Below, in pieces: positions 13,401 through 26,799 of a stretch of DNA of 64,000 bases. Position numbers and translations under genes: made by a program. The DNA comes from Datnioides undecimradiatus (Eukaryota > Chordata > Actinopteri > Lobotiformes > Datnioididae): positions 11,421,861 through 11,485,860 of the forward strand of contig WARS01000015.1 in the NCBI GenBank assembly GCA_008933995.1, read 5' to 3'. How positions within the stretch are numbered: position 1 is the first letter of the stretch; the number at the start of each line of letters is the position of its first letter. Below the pieces are notes generated by a model. That model made no database searches, was not told where the DNA came from, and saw only the letters and a list, made by a program, of their open reading frames with translations.

Positions 13401-16400
13401 AATTAAACTAATCATGTGTTACCACATTGTCGTGCAAAAAGCGTCGCATGATGGAAAACTTCCAAAACCTTCACAATAACTGTCTGGAGCAAAATGTCAC
13501 CAGCAGCAAATTCAGATTGATTTCTCACCTAAATGTACCTGTAGTGTAACCTCTGGGGCCATTAACTCCAAGTAGAAGGAACATCACTCCATCATTGTCC
13601 AACCATACACAGAAGCTATCGCATAATTTCCATCTGAGCAATCAGTAAGTTCTTTAAAAGGCTGCTGTGGTCAGATAAAAATCAAACTTTTCAGTAGCAA
13701 TATGATGCTCCATTTTCCAGGAGAAATGCCTCTTCATAAAAACACTAAAATACTAAACCTACAGGGATGTTTGGAGGTCAAAGTGTCATGGAGATGTTTC
13801 TATTTTTGTAGTCCAGGCAGATTCAGATCAGATTAATTGAACCATGTACTGTAAATTTTTTGTGAAGGATCTGTTGCCATATGCAGGGATAATGAGGATG
13901 AGATATGGATGGAGCTTCCTGCACGACAGCAATACAAATCATAGACCAAAGCAGACCATCAGTTGGTTCCAGAGGAAAATAAAAACTGTTGCTGGAATGG
14001 CCCAGTCAATCACTGCACTTGTGTGGAACAAAGTGAAGATCAAGCTTCACCTGTAGGCCACCCTGAATCCTCAAAGAATTGGCCAAAATCCCATCTGAAC
14101 ACTATAGAGATTAGTCTCTATGAACAGGAAACCCCTTGGAAGCACAAAATGAATTATTTTTAGCATGTTTAATGCTTTTTTTTCTTGTGTTCTTTTGCTG
14201 TATTAAGACAAACCCTCAATTCTTGCCACCTGTTTTGTAAATGGCGCCCTTGAATTTACCTCCTCTCTGCATTGTGAGAGCTGGCTGCTGAAAACTAACA
14301 CTTGCGTGTGTGAAATTCACAGCTTGTGTTACATCTCATGTTTCAGGGATGTTTTCGTGTCCCCTGAAATGAGATTGGTTTTGAAATGAGATGTAGGTCA
14401 AGAGTTGAGGAGGCACATTTCTGCTGTGTTATTAAAGATTCATGTTTCTTCCAACCCCTCTCCCCAATTTCTTTTTCTAGTTGGGGCTGGAGCGTTATCA
14501 TGGTGTGGGGATCCTGGGATTCAACTCCCCAGAGTGGTTCATCTCAGATGTCGGCTGCATCCTCGCTGGGTAAGATCACATTGAAGGATCTTCACGGGTT
14601 GTTCTTTAATTGCCTCAGCATTGTTTCAGTATAGTTTATACATCTTCTTGAAGACTCACCTTTACTGCACAACAAAGATTTACATATGAAAGCTTTTGTG
14701 CAATAACTTTCATTCAGTGGATGAGGAACTCAGTTAGGATGTTTTAAAATGTTATTTAGGTTATTTCTGTAATAAAGTTTAACATCTAATTATGTTAGAA
14801 ACTAAAAATACTTTGATTCTTCTAATATCTAGTGTTATCTTTCTTATGTTTACATTTTGCTTTAAATACTGCCTATAATTGTCAGGACAAAGTTTAATTT
14901 AGTTTTCATCTCAACAAGGCTTCATCAAGTTTTAAAAGAAACAATTTAAGAAAAAAGGAAATTCTCTCTGAAAACAGTGTGTTAATATTTGTGATTTCTC
15001 TTTGGGATAAAAAGTATTTGCAAATAAGTGAATCCCACAGCACAACAGCTTTTAATTCTTCCTTATCTGATTTGTGCCATAGTGGTCTGGCAGCTGGAAT
15101 TTACACTACCAACTCACCTGAAGCGTGTCAGTATGTGGCTGCCAACTGTGAGGCCAACGTTCTGGTTGTGGAGAACCAGAAACAGCTTGACAAAATCTTG
15201 CAGGTCAGGAAGTTTATAAGTTTCAGCCATTTGTGTGCCTCTAATAAGTACTCACCAAAAAGAAAATCTGTCCTCATGTGACTGAAGTTAATTTGTCTTT
15301 CCTAACAGGTTAAAGATCAACTACCTCATCTGAAAGCCATTGTCCAGTACAAAGGCGAGCTGCAGCAGAGAGCACCTTTCCTGTACACAGTACGTCCCCT
15401 CAGCAAACATATTGATTAATCTGATAAATGACATCTGGAAGTATACTATTAGATAAATGTGACTGAACTCAAATGTATGAGTATGCTACACAGCTGCAGT
15501 CACATAGAGTTCAGTCTGGACTGAACATACTCTCTGTAACATAAGTGATGTATTTCTGTAGTGGGCAGAGTTCATGAAGCTGGGAGAGGATGTTCCTGAG
15601 GAGCAGCTGAATGCTATGATCGACAGTCTTCGAGCCAACGAATGCTGCACTCTCATCTATACCTCTGGAACCACTGGCAACCCTAAAGGAGTCATGTTGA
15701 GTCATGACAATGTGAGTTGCCTGGACAAGATACTTTCCTTTGCTTAGCTTGTATTGTTTTAACTTATATTAACTACTTGCAAATGTTATTGCCTGCTACG
15801 GCTGCAACTAATCTGTCATTTGTCTGATTAATCGTTTAGCCAATGTAAAAAACTGGATATTACAACATCCCAGAGCCTAATGTGTTGTTCCGTTGGCGCT
15901 GGGGTCCAAAACCAAAGATATTTAAGTGATATGAGGTGCCATCATATTGCTCTGGATATAAAAAGCAAAGACCATACCTGATTTAAATTTGGCTGCTATG
16001 CCCTCAAAGTAGGTAGCAGTGATAAACTGCTGCTTGTGCTTCTGCCATGCTTGCTAGAAGTCTTGTTATGTAACTTTGTAAAGCACTGTCTGCGATGTCA
16101 TCTGGACCTCTTTTACTGTGTCGAAATGGTGACACTTCTGTTTGAAATGTAATTTTGGCCGACCCAAAAACCAGCCAGTAGGGCAGGTGGGGTACAACAA
16201 TTAATTTGTTGCAGTCATGCCATGTGTGTTCAATGTGAAGTGTGCCTGGTGGTGGCGCCATGCAACACCCTTGCATACAGTTCAGGTTGTTTGTTCAGAA
16301 TTTTCTTGCCTCAGAAAGTTGCAGTAGACCTTGCAGATAACAGTCTAATGGCAGGGAACAAATTCATGGTGCACAATCCTGCAAATGCTGGAGGGAATAA

Positions 16401-19400
16401 CGACCATATTTTCCTGTTCGGACGCACTGACTTCCTCTTTGACACAGGTTTTTCTACTGCTCAGGCTGCTGTTTGGTGCCTGGGCCATTTCAAATGATGA
16501 TCCATGACATACAGCTGAAGAGCTAGCCTCTACTGCTATAGGATCTGGAAATCTTTTCTGCTCTGTTTCAGAATGTCATTTTCTTTTTTAATAATGCATG
16601 TGTGTGATGGATGTTGGCCGAGGCTGATGTTGGTGGGTGAGTTTGTGTGTGACCATTTGATGACTGATGATGATGATTAAATATAGAGAAATATTTAATG
16701 AGGAAACAGTTTCTGATGACTTCTCTCCCACTTTATGATGCAGTTAACATGGACAGCCAATACAGCACTTTCTGTGGAAAATCTAAAAAAAGCTGAGGAG
16801 GTGGTGGTCAGTTACCTGCCGCTCAGCCACGTGGCAGCCCAGATGTTTGACATGTGGATGGGTATCAGTTTTGCCGTGACCACATACTTCGCAGAGCCAG
16901 ATGCCCTCAAGGTAAGGATAACTACTGTTGTTTAAACATGGCATCAATGATCATGATATGACATTTTTGTCTATTTTGATAGTAATTCCCATTCATTTTC
17001 CAGGGCTCCTTAGGGCCTACACTGAAAGAGGCTCGTCCAACTTGTTTCCTGGGGGTTCCCCGTGTGTGGGAGAAGATGCAAGAGAAGATGAAAGCTGTTG
17101 GTGCAAAGGCATCCCCAATGCGGAAGAGAGTGGCAGACTGGGCCAAGTCCATTGGCCTGCAGTACAACTACAGCATCATGAACAGGTGACACAGCAGCAG
17201 GGGTCCTTTGTTAGCAAGAATACATGTCATGTGTTTGTACCAATTTTTAAAACAATACTCCTTTTTATTTAAAATCTGATACAAATCTTTTATCTTATTA
17301 ACTATGAGACCTGTTCTTGTCCTAATAAGATCAGGAGATAGTAGGTCAAAATTGTAAGATAGCCTCCATTTATGAAAATCTGTACACAGTTTCATGGCAA
17401 CTGATACACTAGGTATTGAGATATTTCTTTCTCGGCCAAAGCAGTGGACCAACAGACAGACATTGCCATCGTGGTAATGTTTCATTTTTAACAACCTCAA
17501 AAAATTAATCATATTTTATGTTATGTTTTTGGTTACAGGGAGAATCAAGTGCCATGGGGCTTTATGCTGGCTAATAATCTGGTCTTTAAGAAGGTGCGTG
17601 CTGCACTGGGTTTAGACCGCTGCAAGATCTGCTTCACAGGTGCTGCCCCCATCACTAGAGAAACTTTGGAGTACTTCATGAGCTTAAACATCCCTGTGTT
17701 GGAGCTTTATGGCATGAGTGAAAGCTCCGGCCCCCATACCATCTCCTCAAATGAAGCATTCCGCATTACAAGGTTAGCAGCAGTTGGTTAAATTGTTATA
17801 AATTTCATCCTAAATGGAAAAAGTATGATTCCTTCATCAGTAACAGTTTTAACACAGATGTGAGCTTTGACATTTTAATGAGGGCACAAAATGATTTTTC
17901 ACAAACATGACCTGAAATAGACTATTTTTAACAGAAAAACTGATTAGTTTACTCATAATATGTTATCTCATTTGAGGTGAAGTCCAAATGAGCATGTTCT
18001 TAATTTACGATTTATCTTTTCAGCTGTGGAAAGGTGATGCCAGGCTGCAAAACAAAGCTGGATAAGCCAGATCAGGATGGGAATGGAGAGATATGTTTCT
18101 GGGGTCGGCACGTGTTTATGGGCTACCTGAACTCACCTGACAAAACAGCAGAAGCCCTTGATCAGGATGGTTGGCTGCACTCTGGAGACCTGGGAAAACA
18201 TGACCAGCACGGTTTCCTGTACATCACAGGAAGGATCAAGGGTAAGCTCTGGTAAAAAAGGCTTCTCGGCATGTTTTCATGCACAACAAGAAGCGTTTTG
18301 GAGCATGGGTTTGCTCATGCTTGCTGGTCTACTCATCTTTGTCTGCTTTTCAGTGCTTTTTCTAAACAAAATGTGAGCTTTTGTGTCCTGACAGTGTTTA
18401 TTAGTCAACAGCAATCCTGACATTAAGAATCATTGAAAGGAAACTGAGTAGTTCTATTTCATGTTATTATGTAATTTATCCTGTGTTTCAAAACAGTTTT
18501 ATGGTATTTGTAACTGACTATTTGCACTTAATTCAACTTCATACTTAAATTTCAGAGGGAAATATTGTGGGGGGTTTTTTGTTTGTTTGGGTTTTGTTTT
18601 TTGTTTTTTTTACCTTTTTGCAAAGTTAACTACCTATATGTATATTATAAACCAATAAACACCAGATTTTTTAGGCAAGCAGTGTTTGGGAGTTTAAAAT
18701 ATACAATGGTAATATATTGCCCCAAATTCACTTTGTTTCTAACACAAACATGCAGTACAACAAATAATTTTGTTATCGATTTCCTGTATTTATCTTTTTA
18801 AAAGGACCTAAACACATGCTGTACTGATGTAGTAAATTTACAGTTGAATTATCAACATGGCAGTGCTCTCTGCTGGACAAGCTATGTAATTGTGACTCTG
18901 TTTCCAACATCCAACAAACACTAAATTGTTGCCATTTAATTTTTTTCTCGCTGTATTTTTATTGTGTACTGAAGGACAAGTCTGAGGTACTTGTACTGAA
19001 TCTCTTACTTTAGGTGAGCTGGTGTTATTTTTAATTTTCTCAGGCTAAAACTGAATTTTTTTTTTTAAACATAAACACAGTACATTTACCTTTATACAGG
19101 TCCCTGAGCTGTCTTTTTAGAATTTTTACAGACTTAGCATAATACATACATAATAATCATGACATTTTACAGTTTAAAGACCAACTTTAAAACAACCAGT
19201 ACTTTCCGGTGGGCAAACTGTTACATTTTCTGTGTTTTTAAATAATCTCAAACTCAGTTTGACATTTCTGTGCTGCAATTTGTTGTAACTTATTAGCCTA
19301 CTGACTGATGTCTGCTTTGAAACCCTTTACCAAAGAGCTGAAAAAAATCTTCCACTGCTGCTTGTTTTTTGAAATCCAAGAAAACAACACAATGCAATGT

Positions 19401-20781
19401 TTTGTCCAAAACTACAAAGGTCATTTTGTTTCTTTCTCATTTGTACAGAACTGATCATCACTGCTGGTGGAGAAAACATCCCTCCTGTGCCCATCGAGGA
19501 TTCACTGAAGGCAGAAGTGCCCATCATCAGCAACGCCATGCTGATCGGAGACAAGCTCAAGTTCCTTTATGCTGCTCACTCTCAAAATGTATGGCCTCTA
19601 TTCCTGCAGACAGACACAGCTACTAAATAAAAAAAACAAATAATAGTGACCCTTCTTTCTGTTTCCCCAGTGTGTCGTGGACGACAACGGTGAGCCCACA
19701 GATGAGTTGAGCCCAGAAGCTTTAGACTTCTGCCAGCAGCACGGTGTCACAGCGACCAAGGTGTCACAGATCATAGCCAATAAGGAGCCAGCTATCTATA
19801 AAGCCATTCAAGAGGGCATGGAGCGCATCAACGCCAGAGCTACATCCAATGCCCAGAAGGTCCAGAAGTGGGTCATACTGGAGCGAGACTTCTCTGTTGT
19901 AGGAGGAGAACTGGGTGAGTCAGTTTTGTTTTGGTTCCTATCATGACTTTTCCTTTTGTATAGATCTGACAGAGATCAGTGCCCTGAAAGTCAAAGTAAA
20001 CATGCAAGTACACTTAACATCAAAACAAATCTTTAACTGAAGAATGCTCAGTATGCTCAGACCTCCACTAACATCATGTTTACATCATTAAAAATCATTT
20101 GCACTGTACTGCATGTGTCAAGTTAGTGGATGTTTTGATAGTGCTAATGTCTGGACTATTTGGAATGCCTTTCTGGTTCAGTACACTGAAACCTGCACTA
20201 ACCTACTATTTAGTTTTATCATGTTTAAACAAGGTCATGCTGTAACAGACAGACCTGCTGCATGAACAACATTCCAGTTTGTTCCATAATGATCGAATCT
20301 GCTCCTCGCCGCGTTTTAAAACTACAAGCAGTTGGTGAATAAAAGTAAGTGGAATACTATCCCCAAAGTGCATCCCTCGCTCCACCCAGTAGAAGGGGTT
20401 TGAAGTTAAATATGTTAATGTAGTCTGCCTGACTGTATCACAGTGTAGCCACTGAAGAGTGAGAGGATGGTGAGCACAATAATGCTGCGGTATGTCTCTC
20501 AGTTTTAAAATAATAGTAATAATAATTTAATATTTTCGTGAGTATTCAGTACCATATGTGCTGCTGTAAATACACTCACTGACCAAATCACCTCTGTTAC
20601 AATTCTCAGCAGGAAATAAATTTATATATATGAGACTGAAGAGTATAAGTTGTTATAAGATTGAATTAACCTATTTTACTTTTTTGTGTTTGTAGGACCC
20701 ACCATGAAACTGAGGAGGCCTATTGTTGTAAAGATGTACCAAGAAAAAATAAACGAAATGTACGCTGTGGCAAAACAGTAA
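10457..20781 (+). CDS. acsbg2: Acyl-CoA synthetase, bubblegum family member 2 (copy 1)
   Basis: ATP-dependent ligase that activates long-chain fatty acids to acyl-CoA through an acyl-AMP intermediate. Fourteen exons join in phase: 10457-10518, 10674-10885, 12601-12884, 14481-14569, 15083-15203, 15309-15389, 15562-15711, 16744-16911, 17004-17185, 17539-17772, 18024-18241, 19449-19588, 19671-19914 and 20696-20781, giving 756 aa. Exons 1-2 form a Ser/Thr-rich N-terminus that is probably disordered. AMP-binding motifs: [11 protein letters not shown] (about 316-326), [11 protein letters not shown] (507-517), GWLHSGDLG (577-585) and [14 protein letters not shown] (596-609). [15 protein letters not shown] and SCGK favour ACSBG2 over ACSBG1. 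Oddity: in exon 12 a 2-bp deletion relative to copy 2 shifts the frame, and the only in-phase donor (GTATGG) is 2 bp further on, so residues 641-647 become YAAHSQN instead of the family's SMLLTLK. AATAAA follows at 20987. A tandem decayed copy lies downstream. Confidence 0.93.
15795..15940. repeat. Interspersed repeat fragment in acsbg2 intron 7
   Basis: Words such as GGCTGCAACTAATCTGTC, GATTAATCGTTTAGCC and CAAAACCAAAGATATT match, in order, a common teleost dispersed element as I recall it. A related fragment occupies the same intron position in the second acsbg2 copy (about 25480-25630), and another lies at 51850-52010 in ppef2. Confidence 0.45.
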
Positions 20782-20986
20782 ACTGAACTGCACTAAGATA
20801 GGTGTGAAGAGAGGTGCTCATGCAAAACTTTGTTTATGAACATTATATTGTGCCGCATATCATTCTGGGTCATGTAAACCTCTTCCTGAATGTTAAAAAG
20901 GGTGCAAAATCTGTTGTCTGTCTAAATCAATATTTAACCTTTTAAATGTGTACATATGGTTTCACAGCTGCAGTGCACTTTTTGTA

Positions 20987-20992
20987 AATAAA
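20987..20992 (+). terminator. Polyadenylation signal of acsbg2
   Basis: AATAAA about 205 bases after the stop codon, preceded by TTTTTGT. The duplicate has a matching GTAAATAAA near 30436. Confidence 0.6.
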
Positions 20993-20995
20993 ACA

Positions 20996-22789
20996 TCCGA
21001 ATCAGAAAGAATTGTGTACGAATTGTGCTGCACATTATTCCCCCCCCGCCTCCTGTGTCTGTCATCAGCTATCATGCTCACAATATACTTTACGGCTTAA
21101 TATTGTGAAAGATCAGAAGATAATCAGAGCCAGAAAGTGATGTTTGACATGTTTTTATAATGTAATGTAATGAAAATAATAGCCGAACTGCTCAGTGACA
21201 CAGGTGCATACTGTAAAAGCATACACATGTGGTGTTAGCTACTCCATGTACAGTTTGACAAATATTTAAATGTTTATTTTTGTGATAGATGCTCGATTTG
21301 TCAATAAAATAAGTGATTTAGACAAGTGAAAAACTGAACTGGGTTCCTGTCTGCATTTTTAAAATATTTTAATCACCACATCATGTAGCAACTGTTTTTA
21401 CTTTATAGAAGGATCTCTGAATAAATGCTTTATGCTTCTAATTTCTTTAAGATATGATGCAGCTTGGTGTAAAACAGAATATCAGGAAAACTTAAATTTG
21501 AGAGGCCAGATTCAGCAAAAGTTCGACCTATTTGGTTGATTAATGCCGATTACCATTTCACTTTTTTAGATCACCAGACCACAATGATACGTTTACATTA
21601 ACAGCATTATAGATTAAATTATGATTGCGAAGGCCAGCGGAAGAGCATTTGCGCTAATATATCACAAAAGAAACAATACAGGGTAGGTCTGGGAATCCTA
21701 AGTCCTAAAGTGGGTCTAAATCTAAATGTTCTAAGTCTCTGTAACCGGGGCAATGTTGGAAACAGCAAATTCAGTTCAGTAACAGTGGCATTCCACGACC
21801 ACAATTTCAGCTAAGAAATGGGTTTCTGTGAATTCACGGTACATTAGAGTTAAACAAAGGCTGACTTTTTACATTGTTACATTTATATGGGAGACTTAGA
21901 CTTTGTTTATATCCTCTATATGCCTTATCAATCTCTCCCTGTTTGATCGACTGTTCAGCCATAGTCCCCAGTTAACAATGAGTCTTCTCCATCTCCTATG
22001 GATGCTTTGCCCCTCAGCTCAGGCTGACTGATCTTTAGTTGATCCTTGCCAGAAACCTACTGGTACAACTGTTTGGGGTACTATGCAAAAGAGAACAAGG
22101 AGATTTACTTAGCAGTGATAGACTATATCAGCATTGTGTGAACTCGTAGGGCAAGTGCTGGAATGCAACCGATGTTCATTTATATTTTAAAGATCCACAT
22201 AAGCTGGATTTAATCAATTTCAAATCAGAGTTATTCAGGTCAGAGACAGGAGCCTTGTGACTGTGCCACATACTTACACTTATTCCAACGGAAGTTAGGA
22301 CTGAATCTGTCTCTCGAAACATTTATAGAAGGCACAGTGGATCAAATATTGTCAGTCGCGCGGAGTGTTGCTTGATATTTAATCTCTAGGATTGAGATTT
22401 AGCTGGAATACACAGATTTTCCTTTTTATGTAAGGTACCACCGAAACAAGTGGGTCCTAAAGAAGATGTATGCCTGAAGGGAAATAAATAGGAAATGCAT
22501 GCAGTGGCTGCACAAGAGATGTACTGATATAATTTAATATTAAGTTTATGTTGTTTGTTCCAAAACAGTTGACTGTGAAATCTGAAACAACTGTAATTTG
22601 CAGTTTGTAATTTAAATGTTAAAATCACAGTTTAAATCTTGGCATTTTCTCAGAACAAACAAAGTGAAATCTAAACTATGATAAGCACCAAGTACATCAA
22701 CATGCTGGGTGAGAAACACTGGAAACACACTGAAAGGACAGAGAAATCTGTAGCATGCTATATTTTTCGTGGCATTAAAAAATAATAGG
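20996..22789. other. Spacer between the two acsbg2 copies
   Basis: Sequence up to about 21340 still resembles the downstream flank of copy 2 (compare 21245-21330 with 30920-31010), so it is the end of the duplicated unit. The remaining roughly 1.4 kb shows no similarity I can see to the upstream part of copy 1 and no gene. Confidence 0.5.
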
Positions 22790-25479
22790 ACAAAGTACAG
22801 GATCAGAGAACAAAAAAGCAATTAGCAGACAAACCATCACAGCATTACTGTGTGACCACCTGTGCTCTCAGTCTATTTATTCAGCTCTTCTTTGTATTAA
22901 GGCCAAATGCTGTAAACAATACATCTAACCAAACCTGAACTGTAGGTAAAAATCAGCATTCCACGCTTTCCTGTTGTTTTTATCTCAGGTGACAATGCCT
23001 TCCTTGTTTGCTGCACACCTACAAATCATTGCACTGGGATGGGTGTGACTAACACCGGGGCAGTCTAGAGATGTCTGCAGTTCTCTCATACACCTGACTC
23101 TTCTGCTCAGTGCCAGCTCACTTTGTCTTGGCGTAGTGTGGCTATCGTTTGGATTTGACTTGTCAGTGATGGCAGGTAAATGTGGCTGCCCTTGTTGTCC
23201 CACTGCAGAAGAGCCCAAGGCAGTTCCTTGTCCAAGCTGAATGCTGCGACAAGCTCTGGCCCCGACCAGCTATGGAGCACCAGCAGAACAAGGCTGTCCC
23301 AGGCTGAGGATGGAGGCTCAGGCCCGGCCTCAGCGCACCCCATCACCATCAAGTATTTCCTGGAGACTGTGGAAACGTATGGGGATCATCCAGCCTTGGC
23401 TTCCAAGAAAGACGGCCAGTGGGTGACCTTGACATTTAGGCAGTACTATGAGCAATGCCGGGCTGCTGCTAAAAGTTTCCTCAAGGTTTGTTTGTGTGCA
23501 ATTGGTCTTGCTAACTATACTTTCTGTTCTCACTGTCACTGCAGTGCAGTCAAGAGTGACAAATTTAATAGAAAGATAGCATACTGGATTTTAGATTTTA
23601 GATTAAGCTGCTTTTTGCTTAAATTGTAGTGTGTCTGCATCCATTCTGGATCAACAATGGAGGACTTATTATACAGTAGTACCGTGCACAATTTCAAGAT
23701 TTTTGCATACACAACTAAGTGGACATTGCCTGGGTCCTGTTTAATAATTCAGCCTTAAGATATCTGCATAGATTTTGCATAGTAATAATCACTGTAACTT
23801 TTTCTTTATAATCCAGTGTTCTGAAGTAGAGCCAAAACATAAAGGAAACCTTGCACTGTGTGTGATATTCTGCACTTCTAAACTAAGCTAGCATGTTGAT
23901 TTTTATTTAAAATGAATTAATTTGACATGCATCAATCAACACAAGCAACACAAAACCTACAATTCTTGGCACCTGTTTGTAAACAAGCGCCCATGAATTT
24001 ACTCCTCTCTCGGTAACGCTGAAAACCAACACTTGCGTGTATGAAATTCACAGCTTGTGTTACGTCTCTTGTTTCATTGCCATTTTCGTGTCCCTGAGGT
24101 GGGGTAGGCTTTTGTAGAATAAGGTCCAAAAGTAGAGGAGGCACTGCTGCTGTGTCATTAGAGATGCTTATTCTTTAAAAAAAACAACAACAACAAACTC
24201 AACTCAACTTCTTTTCTTTAAGTTGGGGCTGGAGCGTTATCATGGTGTGGGGATTCTGGGATTCAACGCCCCAGAGTGGTTCATCTCAGATGTTGGCTGC
24301 ATCCTTGCCGGGTAAGATCATTGAAGGATCTTCTACGCTTGTGCTTGAGATTGTTTCAGCTGACATAGCACGTTTACTTCTGTCCATGCTTATTTTAGAG
24401 TCCATCTCTGTCTGTCTGCCAACAACGGTTGAGTGGTTTTATGAAAGAAGAACTAATTTAGGGATTGATTTGCCATTTCACAGCTTTCTCAAAAACTATG
24501 GACAAAGTGGAAAAATATGTAAATATCTATATGTGTGTTATATGTTTCTGATATGCAACAATGTGTGAACAGTTTTTTTAGAGAATATATTTTGAAAAAA
24601 ATGGATGTATTAATCTATTTGTGTCCTCTAAAATTTCTAGAAATAATATTCATACATGAAATTCACTATTTTGCCCTGTAAGCCCTCTTGCGTTATTATT
24701 AGCCATATTGCAGTACACTGTGAGCAAATGAACAGTTTCCATAGTAAAACAAATTTTGATTTGTGCCATAGTGGTCTGGCAGCTGGAATTTACACTACCA
24801 ACTCACCTGAAGCGTGTCAGTATGTGGCTGCCAACTGTGAGGCCAACGTTCTGGTTGTGGAGAACCAGAAACAGCTTGACAAAATCTTGCAGGTCAGGAA
24901 GTTTATAAGTTTCAGCCATTTGTGTGCCTCTAATAAGTACTCACCAAAAAGAAAATCTGTCCTCATGTGACTGAAGTTAATTTGTCTTTCCTAACAGGTT
25001 AAAGATCAACTGCCTCATCTGAAAGCCATTGTCCAGTACAAAATGAGCTGCAGCAAGGCACTTTCACACTGTGCAATGCGATCCCTCAAGCAAACATATT
25101 GATTAATCTGATAAATGACATCTGGAAGTATACTATTAGATAAATGTGACTGAACTCAAATGTATGAGTATGCTACACAGCTGCAGTCATAGAGTTCAGT
25201 CTGGTTGAACATACTCTCTCTTTATAAGTGATGTATTTCTGTAGTGGGCAGAGTTCATGAAGCTGGGAGAGGATGTTCTGAACGGCAGATGCTATGATCT
25301 CGACAGTCTTGAACCCAGCGAATGCTGCACTCTCATCTATATCTGGAACCCACTAACAGCCCTAAAGGAGTCATGTTGAGTCATGACAATGTGAGTTGCC
25401 CTGGACAAGATACTTTCCTTTGCTTAGCTTGTATTGTTTTTAACATATTAACTACTTGTGAATTTTTATTCCCTTCTTA

Positions 25480-25640
25480 TGGATGTAACTAATTATTAAA
25501 AGTATAGTTTATTTAAAAGTCAGTATAAAAAACCTATGACAAGCTGCCCATCACTACTTGACAGAGCCCAGTGTGACATCTTCAAATATCTTGTTCTGTT
25601 TGGCCAAAAGTTCAAAACCTAGTTGACAATATATATGGCA
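25480..25640. repeat. Interspersed repeat fragment in intron 7 of acsbg2 copy 2
   Basis: GATGTAACTAATTATTAAAA, then CAGAGCCCAGTGTGACATC and TGGCCAAAAGTTCAAAACC, match the same dispersed family as 15795-15940. Position within the intron is equivalent in both copies, so insertion predates the duplication. Confidence 0.4.
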
Positions 25641-26799
25641 ATATATGACTAGAAAAGCAGCAAATCATAGCAACTTCACAGGCTGGATCAGGCTACTTTT
25701 ACTACTTTTTCCTGAAAAAGGAGTTGTGGGGTCTGCTCAATGCTAAACGATGAGATTTTTATCAAATGGAAAGAGTGTGCACTACCATTTCAAACGCTGG
25801 CTGGTAGATGTAAAGACACTCCTCAAACTCAAACAGCTAAACCATGCTGCTATTGACTCAATATGAACTGGCAATCATTTGTGTTCAAAATGTTAAAATT
25901 ATTCTTTTTTAATATACATTTGTGGTAGTGGATGCAGGCTGAAGGCTGATGTTTGTATGTATAAAAATTTGAATGAGAAAAATATATCCTGATGACCCTT
26001 CTCCAGCTTCAACTTTAAATTTTCAGTTGACATGGACAGTTCAGACAGCACTTCCCACAGTAAATATTAAACAGGCTGAGGAGGTGGTGGTCAGTTACCT
26101 GCAGCTCAGCCGCAGTAGCTGGCCAGATGGTTGATATATGGATGGAGTATCAGTTTGCTGTGACCACCTACTTTGCAAGAACCAGACGCCCTCAAGGTAA
26201 GGATAACTACAGTTGTATGAACATGAAATTAATGAAAAAAGTTTTTGCCTATCATTACAGTATTCCTTGTTTATTTTTCCAGGGCTCCTTGGGAACTACA
26301 CTGAAAAGAGGTTAGTCCAACTTGTTTCCTGGGGTTCTGCGTGTGTGGGAGAAAGATGCAAGAAGATGAAAGCTGTTGGTGCCAGGCACGCCTATGAGAA
26401 AAGAAGTTGCAGACTGGGCAAGTCTATTGGCCTGCAGTACCTTCTAGCATCATGAACGGGTGAGACAGCAGCAGGGATCTGTTGCTAAAATGAAAATTCA
26501 AAAATTTTACAAAAATTTTAATGTAAATTTTGGTTTATCTTTTGGGTTACAGGGAGAATCGGGTGCCCTGGGGGTTTACGCTGGCTAATAGTCTGGTCTT
26601 TAAGAAGGTGCGTGCTGCACTGGGCTTAGACCGCTGCAAGATCTGCTTCACAGGTGCTGCCCCCATCACCAAAGAAACTTTGGAGTACTTCATGAGCTTA
26701 AACATCTTGTTGGGCACTATGGCATGGTGAAACTCCGGCCCTTTACATCTCTTCAAATGAAGCATTCCGCATCACAAGGTTAGCAGCAAAGTATTTTGG

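Noticed and set aside
16004-16497. Overlapping frames of about 90 codons on both strands in acsbg2 intron 7
   Set aside because: No recognisable motif or splice support; the stretch is extra intronic DNA absent from copy 2 and most likely repeat-derived.
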